Shown: positions 17,368 through 24,736 of the stretch, piece after piece | How the letters are laid out: each line of letters begins with the position of its first letter | Numbering within the stretch: the first letter of the stretch is position 1 | Source of the DNA: Faecalibacterium prausnitzii | GTDB lineage: Bacteria; Bacillota; Clostridia; Oscillospirales; Ruminococcaceae | Direction of reading: 5' to 3' | Length of the DNA: 64,000 nucleotides | NCBI RefSeq assembly: GCF_003287405.1 | Contig: NZ_PRLD01000004.1 | Location: forward strand, 160,593-224,592 | The notes under the pieces: model-generated | Told to the model about the DNA's origin: nothing | The model's input: only the letters and a program-made list of their open reading frames with translations | Database searches by the model: none | Position numbers and translations under genes: made by a program

Positions 17368-17398
17368 TATACTCGTAAGAAACTAACTTACGAGTATA
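17368..17398. promoter_or_regulatory. Perfect 12-base inverted repeat with 7-base spacer
   Basis: TATACTCGTAAG, spacer AAACTAA, CTTACGAGTATA. The arms are identical complements. The size and layout fit either a dimeric repressor operator or a recombinase core site. It lies between the leader of the mazF-parB genes and a truncated ATPase gene. Confidence 0.6.
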
Positions 17399-17419
17399 TA
17401 AATTCGATAAATACACTTT

Positions 17420-17539
17420 GGGGAGGGAACAAACTACCACTACTACATTTTCTCGAAAGGCGGATTTACGGACGGACTACTTCAGGCACAGGAACGCGGA
17501 GAAGTACAGCTGCTTACCCTTGCCGATATTTTTGAATAA
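17420..17539 (+). pseudogene. C-terminal remnant of an AAA/archaeal-type ATPase (DUF234 class)
   Basis: The frame ending at TAA 17537-17539 reads NYHYYIFSKGGFTDGLLQAQ and then ERGEVQLLTLADIFE. The YYIFSK-x-GFT...V-x-L-[VL]-T-L pattern is the end of the large AAA ATPase/DUF234 proteins common in gut anaerobes. There is no start codon and the ATPase core is missing. A strong hairpin follows. Confidence 0.5.
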
Positions 17540-17541
17540 CA

Positions 17542-17586
17542 CAAGAAACGCTCTTGCCGGTGTAAAACTGGCAGGAGCGTTTCTTG
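17542..17586. terminator. Bidirectional terminator
   Basis: CAAGAAACGCTC (17542-17553) pairs with GAGCGTTTCTTG (17575-17586), extended inward by TGCC/GGCA. It sits between the ATPase remnant (+) and the XRE gene (-). Confidence 0.7.
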
Positions 17587-17595
17587 TTGAAGTGA

Positions 17596-17883
17596 TTATA
17601 AAAGACCTTTGATTTTTTCAAGATGATCTATAGCGGCTTGCAGTTCATTTTGAAACTGATCCCTAGAAGGATCTCGACCCAAAAGAAGATAATCCATACT
17701 GACATGGAAGTATTCTGCAATATCGATCAGGATTTTTACAGAGCCATTGGAGCTTCCCCTTTCAAGATCGCCGAGGTGTCGATGGGAAACACCAAGTTTT
17801 TCAGCAAGTTTTTCCTGCGATAACTTCGCATTTGTACGCAAAGTAAAAATACGGTTACCAATAGCATTCGGATCAAAGCTCAT
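17596..17883 (-). CDS. XRE-family HTH regulator
   Basis: A 95-residue protein: MSFDPNAIGNRIFTLRTNAK, then the HTH LSQEKLAEKLGVSHRHLGDL followed by ERGSSNGSVKILIDIAEYF, with a short helical tail. The ATG at 17883 has GGAGGT 5-10 bases upstream; upstream in-frame codons are not needed. Similar in plan to clostridial element repressors and near the ImmA-type protease at 18410-19117, which is also on the minus strand but separated by about 520 bases of hairpin-rich sequence. Confidence 0.85.
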   Translation of the reverse strand: MSFDPNAIGNRIFTLRTNAKLSQEKLAEKLGVSHRHLGDLERGSSNGSVKILIDIAEYFHVSMDYLLLGRDPSRDQFQNELQAAIDHLEKIKGLL

Positions 17884-17989
17884 GTGTGACCTCCAAATTT
17901 TCGATAAAGCGTGAGAAGTCGAAAACTCGGAGTTGCTACGGATATCTAGCCGCTTGGGGCATCCACGAAAAACGGACAAACATAAAGCC

Positions 17990-18203
17990 TGCTCCTTTTT
18001 ACGGGAGCAGGCTTCCTGAAGGCTAAAAAAATAGCCGGACAACAACCAACTGAGGGATCTTCAAAGAAAATCTCTCAATCAGCTGTTGCCCGGCTATTTG
18101 GAGCACGTTTCATACATTGCCTTGCGGCAATGGCCCGTTGCTCGGAGCGAACAGTCCATATTCAGGGTGCAATGCACCCGTATTTGTTAAAATGACTGGA
18201 AAA
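17990..18203. other. Hairpin-rich gene-free stretch
   Basis: Holds GCCTGCTCC-N7-GGGAGCAGGC (17990-18012), a long imperfect inverted repeat in which about 29 bases from 18028 (AATAGCCGGACAACA...) pair with the run ending near 18100 (...TGTTGCCCGGCTATT), and a small GGTGCAATGCACC dyad (about 18166-18178). The long repeat may be a strong terminator or a mobile-element end. Confidence 0.45.
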
Positions 18204-18413
18204 TCACCGGCATCTAAATGCCAGATCAAGTCTCAGGGTTTCTTTGCATCTATTGCACTTAACTTGTAGTATACCTGAACACCCCTCGATTTTTTGGTAT
18301 AACTTATTTCCACAAACAGGGCAAAATCTCCAGCCTATGCTAAATTCTGCCTGCTGTGTAGTAGTCGGTGCTTTACCGGCAAAGGGACGGTTCTTTAACT
18401 GAATCATATTCAT
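18204..18413 (-). CDS. Small zinc-ribbon (cysteine-rich KTR-like) protein
   Basis: A 69-residue protein starting at ATG 18413, which overlaps the stop of the ImmA gene (ATGA). It contains FCPVCGNKLYQKI ... VKCNRCKETLRL: two CxxC knuckles about 20 residues apart, typical of small zinc-ribbon and cysteine-rich KTR proteins of mobile elements. Function unknown; translational coupling to ImmA suggests a joint role in the element. Confidence 0.6.
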   Translation of the reverse strand: MNMIQLKNRPFAGKAPTTTQQAEFSIGWRFCPVCGNKLYQKIEGCSGILQVKCNRCKETLRLDLAFRCR

Positions 18414-19117
18414 TCTCCAAATCGCATGATGTCCAATGGATGGCAGTGGATGGGTTTTCCTTTTATAACCTGCATCTGCTGCAGTCTGATCCTGATTGCA
18501 GACCAAGAAACCCCAATCCGTCGAGCCATCTCCAGAATTTTTTCATAGTTAGGGTCAGACACTGATTTGTACAGAATCCCATTTGGCAGAGTCAACGATA
18601 CACGTTCTATTTCGGCATTGATCAGAAATGTTGGCATCAGCAGCTCTGCTGCAAGGGTATCCGCCTGCCATTCTTCCCACGAGGCATTTCCGTTTCTCTC
18701 CCGATAGGCAATGTGCCCACGGCACTTGACTGCTTTTCCGTAGTCGTTCGGAAACAGATCAGCCAAAATCTGATGTGCTGCTTCATGCGCTATTGTGAAA
18801 TTCCGGCATCCAGTGCATCTGTCTGCCGCAAGAGCAGAATCGATTACGATATCCCTTGGCATAAATACTTCAACAAGCTTTGTTCCATCCTCAAGGGTTG
18901 CTGTGAAGCTACATCTCTGGAAAACCGTTAATCCAAGGATGTGACCATCGCTACACAGCGGCAACATCTTCAGGTTCAGTCCAAGAACAGAATTTGCAAA
19001 CTGCTCTGGGTTAATAGGAGCGGGGTCATTTTTGCTTATTCCGAAGAGTGCATAGTACATTTCAATATATTTGCCTGCTATGTACGAAAGTTCTGCACGC
19101 GATAAGTATCTTGCCAT
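18410..19117 (-). CDS. ImmA/IrrE-family metallopeptidase
   Basis: A 235-residue protein with the zinc-protease motif HEAAHQILADLF (HExxH) at about residue 111, the downstream EEWQADTLAAELLMP element giving the third ligand, and a C-terminal winged-helix-like segment (ARRIGVSWSAIRIRLQQM). In ICEBs1, ImmA cleaves the XRE repressor ImmR to induce excision (established for Bacillus). Here it stands in a minus-strand group with a zinc-ribbon gene and a 93-residue protein, near an XRE gene and a divergent S24 repressor, so an induction role is likely. Confidence 0.88.
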   Translation of the reverse strand: MARYLSRAELSYIAGKYIEMYYALFGISKNDPAPINPEQFANSVLGLNLKMLPLCSDGHILGLTVFQRCSFTATLEDGTKLVEVFMPRDIVIDSALAADRCTGCRNFTIAHEAAHQILADLFPNDYGKAVKCRGHIAYRERNGNASWEEWQADTLAAELLMPTFLINAEIERVSLTLPNGILYKSVSDPNYEKILEMARRIGVSWSAIRIRLQQMQVIKGKPIHCHPLDIMRFGE

Positions 19118-19398
19118 TATGAAGCCCTACCTTCTGATGTGGCACAGTAGGCTTCCACGAACCACTTGCCCTTTTCAAGCCAAAGATTCCGCTTCTGCCC
19201 GCAAATCAGGCAGGTGAAGCAATGTCCTTTCACGCCAAAACGTGATGTACCGTGCTTGACTGCCAAGACACGATCAATTCCATAAGTGCGAGTCTTGTCA
19301 TAGTTTATGGCAAGAGGACGGATCTTGCCGTCAGGAGTAAAACGAACATCCACTTCGACGTATCTTTTCTCACGGCGAAGGTTGTAATCACCACACAT
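19117..19398 (-). CDS. Unrecognised 93-residue protein with CxxC knuckle
   Basis: Begins MCGDYNLRREKRYVEVDVRF and contains DGKIRPLAINYD, TYGIDRVLAV and CFTCLICGQKRNLWLEKGKW. Its stop touches the ImmA start. The layout (basic N-terminus, small beta-rich body ending in LWLE..WFVE) resembles short element-encoded proteins next to ImmA-type genes, but I cannot name a family. Confidence 0.6.
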   Translation of the reverse strand: MCGDYNLRREKRYVEVDVRFTPDGKIRPLAINYDKTRTYGIDRVLAVKHGTSRFGVKGHCFTCLICGQKRNLWLEKGKWFVEAYCATSEGRAS

Positions 19399-19441
19399 CA
19401 GAATTCCTCCTTTTTGCAGATTTATCAGAATGCAGCGTGCA

Positions 19442-19639
19442 TTACTTGCGAGTCATACTGCGTGCCACGAACTGTTTTTCGTTTAACAGAGGAACGGACA
19501 CTGTATGCTTTTTCCACTCATCCATAGAGCAGGTTACTGCTTTGCACAGACGGCATTTTGTCTAGCCATCGGTTGCATCAAGATCTACATCATAGTTCAT
19601 GGTTCCGCACATCGGGCATCTTACGTTTTCTTTTCTCAT
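19442..19639 (-). pseudogene. Zinc-ribbon gene interrupted by an in-frame amber codon
   Basis: From ATG 19639 (RBS GAGGTGATATT): MRKENVRCPMCGTMNYDVDL DATDG, then TAG, then in the same frame TKCRLCKAVTCSMDEWKKHT and on to TAA at 19442-19444. The two knuckles CPMC and CRLC needed to bind one zinc lie on opposite sides of the amber codon, showing that a 65-codon gene has been broken by a single substitution (or is read through). Confidence 0.6.
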
Positions 19640-19785
19640 AATATCACCTCTTAAAAACACCGAACAAATACGATTTCGGTCCAGAATCAACACCAAAAAG
19701 CTGTTATTCGTGGATTTGATTCGATTATATACCTACTTTATGGAGATGTCAATTACGCATTTATCGCTATTTTAGAGATTTCTTA

Positions 19786-19814
19786 TTGATTTCCTGTATT
19801 TTCTATACTATAAT
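19786..19814 (+). promoter_or_regulatory. Promoter of the S24 repressor gene
   Basis: -35 TTGATT (19786-19791), 17-base spacer, -10 TATAAT (19809-19814), 33 bases before the repressor start; RBS AAAGGAG. Confidence 0.75.
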
Positions 19815-19847
19815 AGAGCTACCGGATCACAAAGGAGTGTTCTTGTT

Positions 19848-20675
19848 ATGAAAAAGAAAACCACGCTCACCAAAATACACATAGCCCCATCCACAGTGCG
19901 CTATGATGCAGTCGCTGCGAGGGATAGCAATGAGGTTGGTCAGATTCTCGCAGGCACACGAAAAAGGAATGGCTATTCACTTGTAGCTTTCTCTGAACTT
20001 CTCCGTCACTATGGCGTCGATGTCAGTGATAAAGGAATCAGCAAATGGGAAAAAGGCTATACCACTCCTAGCATCTATCAACTAGTTGCAATCTGCTACG
20101 CATTGAACATCAAGGAGGGTCCTTCCTACTTTACAAAGAACTTTCAGAAACCCGCCCTTCTAAATGACATCGGGCAAAAAAAAGTCGCTGAGTACGAAAT
20201 GGACTTGATTGCATCCCGGCGCTACCAGCCAGACGCAGAAGAGCCCGCGGAAATCGACTACATAATGATGCCTGTATCAGAGTTGCCAGTATCGGCAGGT
20301 CTAGGAGCTTTTCTTGAGGGTGAAATGTTCCAGCAGATACAAGTGCCTGCCAGTAGCGTTCCGGCTGGTGCCGAGTTCGGGATATACGTTAGCGGTGATA
20401 GTATGGAGCCACGTTATCATAACGGACAAATCGTATGGGTGAAGCGCTGCGAAGAACTTAAATGCGGGGATATCGGGATATTCGTATATGATGACTGTGG
20501 ATATCTGAAAAAATACGATGAACATACCCCAGACAAATCCCAAGCAGAGTTCCTTACCGACAGCTATGGCGTGGTGCATAACCAACCGGTTTTGGTTTCT
20601 CTTAACACCAAATATTCGCCGATCCTTATATCTCCAGAGCAAAGATTCGAGGTTGTTGGAAAAGTTTTGAACTAA
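19848..20675 (+). CDS. CI/LexA-like repressor: XRE HTH plus S24 self-cleaving peptidase
   Basis: A 275-residue protein. Residues about 25-85 form an XRE HTH (GTRKRNGYSLVAFSELLRHY, then VSDKGISKWEKGY). The C-terminal S24 domain shows the cleavage dipeptide context PVSAGLGAF, the nucleophile Ser in YVSGDSMEPRYHNGQ and the general-base Lys in CGYLKKYDE. Such repressors keep phage or element lysis/transfer genes off until DNA damage triggers RecA-stimulated self-cleavage. It is divergent from the ImmA group and followed 19 bases on by a Cro-like gene, so this is the likely genetic switch of the element. Confidence 0.9.
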   Translation: MKKKTTLTKIHIAPSTVRYDAVAARDSNEVGQILAGTRKRNGYSLVAFSELLRHYGVDVSDKGISKWEKGYTTPSIYQLVAICYALNIKEGPSYFTKNFQKPALLNDIGQKKVAEYEMDLIASRRYQPDAEEPAEIDYIMMPVSELPVSAGLGAFLEGEMFQQIQVPASSVPAGAEFGIYVSGDSMEPRYHNGQIVWVKRCEELKCGDIGIFVYDDCGYLKKYDEHTPDKSQAEFLTDSYGVVHNQPVLVSLNTKYSPILISPEQRFEVVGKVLN

Positions 20676-20694
20676 AAAGATGGGAGGAGTTTTC

Positions 20695-20898
20695 GTGGAT
20701 ACGATCAAGCGTGTTCAGGATTTGATGCAAGCGCGTGATATGAATCTGTGTGTGTTGGCAAAGAAATGCGGAATATCGTACTCCACGATTCAAACCACCG
20801 CCCGTCGGGGAGGGCAGTTAAGCGTAGAGACGATTGAAAGAATTTGTCAGGGTTTAGGAATTACATTAAAAGACTTCTTCGATTCCTCCTACCTGTAA
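20695..20898 (+). CDS. Cro-like small XRE regulator
   Basis: 67 residues: VDTIKRVQDLMQARDMNLCV, HTH LAKKCGISYSTIQTTARRGG, then LSVETIERICQGLGITLKDF. I choose the GTG at 20695 because GGGAGGAG lies 6 bases upstream; the ATG at 20680 overlaps that RBS. It directly follows the S24 repressor and ends at a strong terminator. Confidence 0.8.
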   Translation: MDTIKRVQDLMQARDMNLCVLAKKCGISYSTIQTTARRGGQLSVETIERICQGLGITLKDFFDSSYL

Positions 20899-20916
20899 AT
20901 ATAGGGGCAGCAAAAA

Positions 20917-20956
20917 AGCCGTTCGCCACGCTGGAAAATCTGCGTGGTGAACGGCT
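20917..20956 (+). terminator. Terminator after the repressor/Cro-like pair
   Basis: Stem AGCCGTTCGCCACGC / GCGTGGTGAACGGCT, 15 bases, followed by TTAATACT. Confidence 0.75.
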
Positions 20957-21173
20957 TTAATACTGCTTCTATTTATCCTTTGGTAATCTCCAGATAAACA
21001 CTAATCTCCATGATTGTTACCATTGAAGGAATACATTTGCGACGATCTTCGGGCATACCGAATAAGATTTGCATTGGCAGTAGAAAACGGCTCATGTTAC
21101 CTATTGCAATTCTGACTATTTGGAAATATACTTGTAAGGATCAAATTATTTCACTTTATGGGAGGAAATTATT
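20957..21173. other. Gene-free upstream region of the coiled-coil gene
   Basis: No gene recognised. AT-rich toward 21110-21165 with a good RBS GGGAGGAAATT at 21160-21170; a promoter is probably here but no clear -35/-10 pair stands out. Confidence 0.4.
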
Positions 21174-21509
21174 ATGGCAAGACCCAAGGGAAGCAAGAAT
21201 AAGGCTCGTACTGTAAAGGCCAGCGTTGATTATGCAGCCGTCGTTGCAGAAAAGACCGCTGAAAAGGAAAAAATCGAATCTGAGGTTGCTACGCTGACTG
21301 CAAATCTCGATGATCTGAAAACGCAGCTGAAAGCCAAGAAAGCAGAATTGAAAGCCGCCACCAAGGAACTTGCCAAAGCCGAAAACAAAAAAGCTGCCGC
21401 CGAAGCAAAAGCAGCAGAAGAAGCAAAGAAGGGCGAAGCAGAAGATGTGCTGAAGAAGCTGCTTGCCAGCGGTATGACGGCTGAAGAAATCCTTGCAAAG
21501 CTCCAGTAA
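21174..21509 (+). CDS. AT-hook-like basic coiled-coil protein
   Basis: A 111-residue protein that starts MARPKGSKNKART, an R-P-K-G-S-K-N-K run like the AT-hook-type tail found in small DNA-binding proteins. It continues as a nearly uninterrupted Lys/Ala/Glu coiled coil (about residues 25-90) and ends in a small helix (LLASGMTAEEILAKLQ). It is probably a nucleoid-type or DNA-bridging protein; no enzyme motif. It stands alone with its own terminator-like hairpin. Confidence 0.7.
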   Translation: MARPKGSKNKARTVKASVDYAAVVAEKTAEKEKIESEVATLTANLDDLKTQLKAKKAELKAATKELAKAENKKAAAEAKAAEEAKKGEAEDVLKKLLASGMTAEEILAKLQ

Positions 21510-21548
21510 TGCAATATGATGAACTGGACAAGCTGCTGAAGTAAAGGA

Positions 21549-21595
21549 AGGGGCTGTTGCACACGGATAAAAGCCGGTGCAACAGCCTCTTTTTC
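21549..21595 (+). terminator. Terminator hairpin of the GGGGCTGTTGCAC family
   Basis: AGGGGCTGTTGCAC pairs with GTGCAACAGCCTCT, followed by TTTTTC. The sequence is related to the hairpins at 25761 and 37374 and to the terminal repeats of the IS1182-like element. Confidence 0.75.
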
Positions 21596-21700
21596 ATTCA
21601 TGCTGCAATTTTTTCAGCGTTTCAAACGTATCTAAATTAAAGTGGCATATCATATTCCTTTTCACACATACTTGCCATTTTCAGACAGGAGGTTGCTTTT

Positions 21701-22489
21701 ATGAAAATATCTGCCGACTATCGTATGCTCGCTCTCGATGCTCTGCGCGGAAAATGGAAAACTGCTGTTCTGACAGGTATTGCCGCCAGTGCGCTCGGTG
21801 CTACCATTGTGAGCAGTTCCAACAGTGTCGTTTCCAATTCCAATCAGGCAAAGGACATTCATTTTAACCTGTTCGCCCAGCCAAACGGCGGTCGGCTGCT
21901 TGCTGTTTTGCTTGTCGGCATTGGTCTGTGGGCAATCCTCCAACTGATCGTGGGCGGTGCAGTTCAACTGGGATATGCTCATTTTAATCTGAACCTTGTA
22001 GATGGAAATGATGCTGCCATCTCGGACTTGTTCTCTCAGAAAGACCGTCTGTGGGATGGCTTCTGCATGAAATTCCTGCAGGGTCTGTACATCGCCCTCT
22101 GGTCGCTGCTGTTGGTGATTCCGGGAATCGTGAAAACATACAGCTATGCGATGACACCTTACATCATGTCCGAACATCCTTCGCTGACCGCAAATGAAGC
22201 GATCACAGAATCCCGGCGGATCATGAATGGCAACAAATGGCGGCTGTTCTGTCTGGATTTCAGCTTCATTGGCTGGGAGTTGCTCTGTTCGTTGCCACTG
22301 TATGCCGGGGGTTTTCTGGTTCTCAAATATTTCACCGGTTCAGAGGCTATGGCGATTTCTCTTGTTCTTCTGCTGACAATTCCATTGAGCATTGGCTTCT
22401 TTTTTGTACGCCCCTATGAGGAAGCTGCATGGGCCACTTTCTACCGCGATATTACCGCAGCACCTACCGAACCGGATGAAGCATACTGA
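21701..22489 (+). CDS. DUF975-family membrane protein
   Basis: A 262-residue protein starting MKISADYRMLALDALRGKWK with several membrane helices (about 22-40, 65-90, 125-150, 190-215, 222-245) and the DUF975 signatures SYAMTPYIMSEHPSLTANEA and ESRRIMNGNKWRLFCLDFSF. The family is of unknown function, widespread in Firmicutes; it resembles glycerophosphoryl-diester-associated membrane domains. RBS AGGAGG 8 bases before ATG. No clear partner gene. Confidence 0.85.
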   Translation: MKISADYRMLALDALRGKWKTAVLTGIAASALGATIVSSSNSVVSNSNQAKDIHFNLFAQPNGGRLLAVLLVGIGLWAILQLIVGGAVQLGYAHFNLNLVDGNDAAISDLFSQKDRLWDGFCMKFLQGLYIALWSLLLVIPGIVKTYSYAMTPYIMSEHPSLTANEAITESRRIMNGNKWRLFCLDFSFIGWELLCSLPLYAGGFLVLKYFTGSEAMAISLVLLLTIPLSIGFFFVRPYEEAAWATFYRDITAAPTEPDEAY

Positions 22490-22538
22490 CTTTTATACTA
22501 TTTCGCAGATGTGACCGGATTTTCGAGGTGGTCTGCGT

Positions 22539-22697
22539 ATGGATAAGAAACCTGACCGTTCCGAAATAATTACAATGAGCCTCTTGTATGCTTTAACGCT
22601 GGTGCTTACGGTATTAAAAGTGACGAGAACGTTTTCACTGCCTTGGTTGTGGGTACTGGGTCCACTTTGGCTTGGCACACGTCGGTACTGTGATTAG
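22539..22697 (+). CDS. 52-residue hydrophobic protein
   Basis: MDKKPDRSEIITMSLLYALT then LVLTVLKVTRTFSLPWLWVL and PLWLGTRRYCD: a polar start, two short membrane segments and a basic tail. It begins 49 bases after the DUF975 gene, with GAGGTGG upstream. Unknown function; possibly co-transcribed with DUF975. Confidence 0.5.
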   Translation: MDKKPDRSEIITMSLLYALTLVLTVLKVTRTFSLPWLWVLGPLWLGTRRYCD

Positions 22698-22704
22698 GGC
22701 TGCT

Positions 22705-22776
22705 TGCGCTGGGAGATCTCTCCCAGCGTTTTCTCTATGAAAGAAAGTTGCTGGAGAAAAAAATTCTCCAGCAACT
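22705..22776. terminator. Two hairpins ending converging transcripts
   Basis: CGCTGGGAGA / TCTCCCAGCG (about 22709-22731) and AAGTTGCTGGAGAA / TTCTCCAGCAACTTT (22744-22776); the second is near perfect. Confidence 0.65.
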
Positions 22777-22807
22777 TTGTCTTTGATGAATAAAGGAAAT
22801 TTTTTGT

Positions 22808-23014
22808 TTAACTATTCTCACTATTATTTGATTTAGTGATTTTTTTCTTCTTTGGAGAAACCAGTTTGTGACCGGAATAAATGGACATACCCATACAAAG
22901 CAATGAAGAATAGGCAAAGTATTTATGCGCAGTCATAGATTTTTTGATTCCAGAATAAATGCATCCAAACATACAGAAAAGTGCGCCTAAGGACCAGTAT
23001 TTATGTGATTTCAT
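22808..23014 (-). CDS. Small membrane protein with tandem SHKY repeat (possible DUF6219)
   Basis: A 68-residue protein from ATG 23014 (RBS AGGAGG 8 bases upstream): MKSHKYWSLGALFCMFGCIY SG and then TAHKYFAYSSLLCMGMSIYSGHK. The two halves are an internal duplication, each an HKY-(F/W)-x-(6)-LxCMxx-IYSG membrane segment. A basic tail follows (SPKKKKITKSNN). I recall DUF6219 for this layout but cannot confirm. Function unknown. Confidence 0.6.
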   Translation of the reverse strand: MKSHKYWSLGALFCMFGCIYSGIKKSMTAHKYFAYSSLLCMGMSIYSGHKLVSPKKKKITKSNNSENS

Positions 23015-23290
23015 GATTTGATACCTCCTTTGATTTAACTGATTCAATTATAACGTTTTTTTACGAAAATGCAAGCATTACCGGGAACGCTTTCATGTGG
23101 ATGCTGTGACTGCCGCTACGGTCATGATCGGTGGGCATTACGAACAAGGCTCACATGTAGCATTCGACTCCGAATATCAGCCGGCACACATATGAGGACG
23201 GAAAATGTAGCAGCTTTTGAAAAAAATTGCTTTTTTCTGCTCAAAGTGCTACAATCGGAATATACCGAATACAAAGGGAGGAAAGCTCCC
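23015..23290. other. Gene-free stretch with a protein trace
   Basis: A short frame near 23091-23195 reads HVDAVTAATVMIGGHYEQGS and HVAFDSEYQPAHI before a stop. It has no start and looks like the end of a lost gene I do not recognise. The region then carries the DUF134 upstream sequence and RBS GGGAGG. Confidence 0.35.
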
Positions 23291-23623
23291 ATGCCAAGAC
23301 CGCCACGGTGCCGTCAAATTTGTGGCGTACCACAGGTCGATACATTCTGTCCCAACGGGTGCGAGAATACCGAGCCGATCCTGCTGACGCTAGACGAATA
23401 CGAGGTCATTCGGCTGGTTGACTTGGAGCAGCAAACCCACGAGCAGTGTGCCGCTCAAATGGACATTTCCCGCTCTACCGTGCAGGAGATTTACGAAAGC
23501 GCACGGAGCAAGATCGCAGCGTGTCTTGTTCACGGGAAACCGCTGCACATCACCGGGGGAAACTACCGCATCTGCGGAGGACAGGAGGCATCTCACTGCA
23601 GCCGTTGCTGCCGGATGCAGTGA
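23291..23623 (+). CDS. DUF134 HTH protein
   Basis: A 110-residue protein beginning MPRPPRCRQICGVPQVDTFC, with LDEYEVIRLVDLEQQTHEQC, then the HTH MDISRSTVQEIYESARSKIA and a Cys-rich end (ICGGQEASHCSRCCRMQ). This is the DUF134 family, sigma-70 region 4-like DNA-binding proteins nearly always next to NifX/NifB-like dinitrogenase cofactor proteins. The ATG at 23291 is chosen from the family start. It lies 45 bases upstream of just such a gene. It may sense metal or Fe-S clusters through its cysteines. Confidence 0.9.
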   Translation: MPRPPRCRQICGVPQVDTFCPNGCENTEPILLTLDEYEVIRLVDLEQQTHEQCAAQMDISRSTVQEIYESARSKIAACLVHGKPLHITGGNYRICGGQEASHCSRCCRMQ

Positions 23624-23668
23624 GCCAACATGGAAAAATCAGGCAAAACTTGCAAAGGAGATTCTATT

Positions 23669-24070
23669 ATGAAAATTGCAGTTGCCTATGAAAACGGTCA
23701 AATCTTTCAGCACTTCGGTCACACCGAGCAGTTCAAGCTTTATGAAGCTGTGGACGGCAAAATCACTCATGCGAAAGTCGTTGACACCAACGGCAGTGGT
23801 CACGGCGCACTGGCAGGCTTCCTAATGCAGCACGGTGTGGACACTTTGGTTTGCGGAGGCATCGGCGGCGGTGCGCAGGCAGCACTCGCCGAAGCGGGCA
23901 TCAAGCTCTACGGCGGTGTCAGCGGGGACGCTGACGCGGCGGTGAGCGCATTGCTCAACGGAAGTTTGGGCTACGATCCCAATGTTCACTGTGACCACCA
24001 TGACCATGAGCACGGCGAGGCTGGTCACTCCTGCGGTGACCACGGCTGCGGCAAGCATAGCTGCCATTGA
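23669..24070 (+). CDS. NifX/NifB-like Fe-Mo cofactor-domain protein with His/Cys-rich tail
   Basis: A 133-residue protein: MKIAVAYENGQIFQHFGHTE QFKLYE with a DTLVCGGIGGGAQAALAEAG core (dinitrogenase iron-molybdenum cofactor domain), then a metal-binding tail over the last 26 residues with eight His and four Cys. RBS AAAGGAG. In non-diazotrophs these proteins are thought to bind Fe-S or other metal clusters. It lies between DUF134 and a Crp/Fnr gene, the latter starting 1 base after its stop. No other nitrogenase genes are visible. Confidence 0.88.
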   Translation: MKIAVAYENGQIFQHFGHTEQFKLYEAVDGKITHAKVVDTNGSGHGALAGFLMQHGVDTLVCGGIGGGAQAALAEAGIKLYGGVSGDADAAVSALLNGSLGYDPNVHCDHHDHEHGEAGHSCGDHGCGKHSCH

Positions 24071-24071
24071 T

Positions 24072-24728
24072 ATGGAACGCACACTGACACAACTTCCGTT
24101 CTGGTCATCCTTGACCGAACGCGAAATGGACACACTACGCCGAAGTGCCTTTGTTCGTCATTATAAAAAGGGTGCGTTCGTTCACAGTAGCGACAATGAA
24201 TGTCTCGGAATGCTGTTTATTCTTTCCGGCGAGATCCGCACCTATCTTCTCTCTGATGAGGGGCGGGAGGTAACGCTGTTCCGCCTGTATCCGGGCGAAC
24301 TATGCGTGCTTTCCGCCTCCTGCGTGATCAGTCAGATCACCTTTGATACGCAAATGACTGCCGGAAGGGATACGGACGTTCTGATTATCCCTGCAAATGT
24401 CATTGCTGCACTCAAGGAGAAAAATCTCCATGTCCGCTGTTTTCTCTATGAACTGACAACGAAACGGTTTTCTGATGTGATGTGGGCGATGCAGCAGATC
24501 ATGTTCAAGGGGCTGGATCAGCGGCTGGCAGAATTTCTCTTTGCCGAAGCGGAACGTACCGGCTCCGACACGATACGTATGACCCATGAGCAGATCGCCC
24601 AGCACATCAGCTCGGCACGGGAGGCAGTGGCACGGATGCTCAAAAGCTTCTCGGAGGACGGACTGGTGGAGCTGAAGCGTGGTGCAATCACGCTGCGGGA
24701 TAAGAACAGACTAAATCGTCTAAAATAA
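24072..24728 (+). CDS. Crp/Fnr-family transcriptional regulator 1
   Basis: A 218-residue protein: cNMP-binding-like beta domain (LGMLFILSGEIRTYLLSDEG, TLFRLYPGELCVLSASCVI), dimerisation helix, then winged helix with MTHEQIAQHISSAREAVARM. ATG 24072 immediately follows the NifX-like stop. Cysteines at CVLSASC and NECLG are present but do not form an obvious FNR four-Cys cluster site. A dyad in front of the downstream rubrerythrin gene lies where such a regulator would act, so control of oxygen-defence genes is likely. Confidence 0.9.
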   Translation: MERTLTQLPFWSSLTEREMDTLRRSAFVRHYKKGAFVHSSDNECLGMLFILSGEIRTYLLSDEGREVTLFRLYPGELCVLSASCVISQITFDTQMTAGRDTDVLIIPANVIAALKEKNLHVRCFLYELTTKRFSDVMWAMQQIMFKGLDQRLAEFLFAEAERTGSDTIRMTHEQIAQHISSAREAVARMLKSFSEDGLVELKRGAITLRDKNRLNRLK

Positions 24729-24736
24729 AAAGGAAT

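Noticed and set aside
16783..17600. CRISPR array or tandem repeats in the long gene-free region
   Set aside because: Stems are present but no regularly spaced direct repeats were found here or elsewhere in the window.
17418..17612. A 64-codon plus-strand frame
   Set aside because: Wrong frame; the neighbouring frame encodes a recognisable ATPase end, and this frame runs through a terminator hairpin.
23291..24070. A nitrogen-fixation gene cluster
   Set aside because: Only a NifX/NifB-like small protein and DUF134 are present; no nifHDK, nifE/N or radical-SAM NifB.
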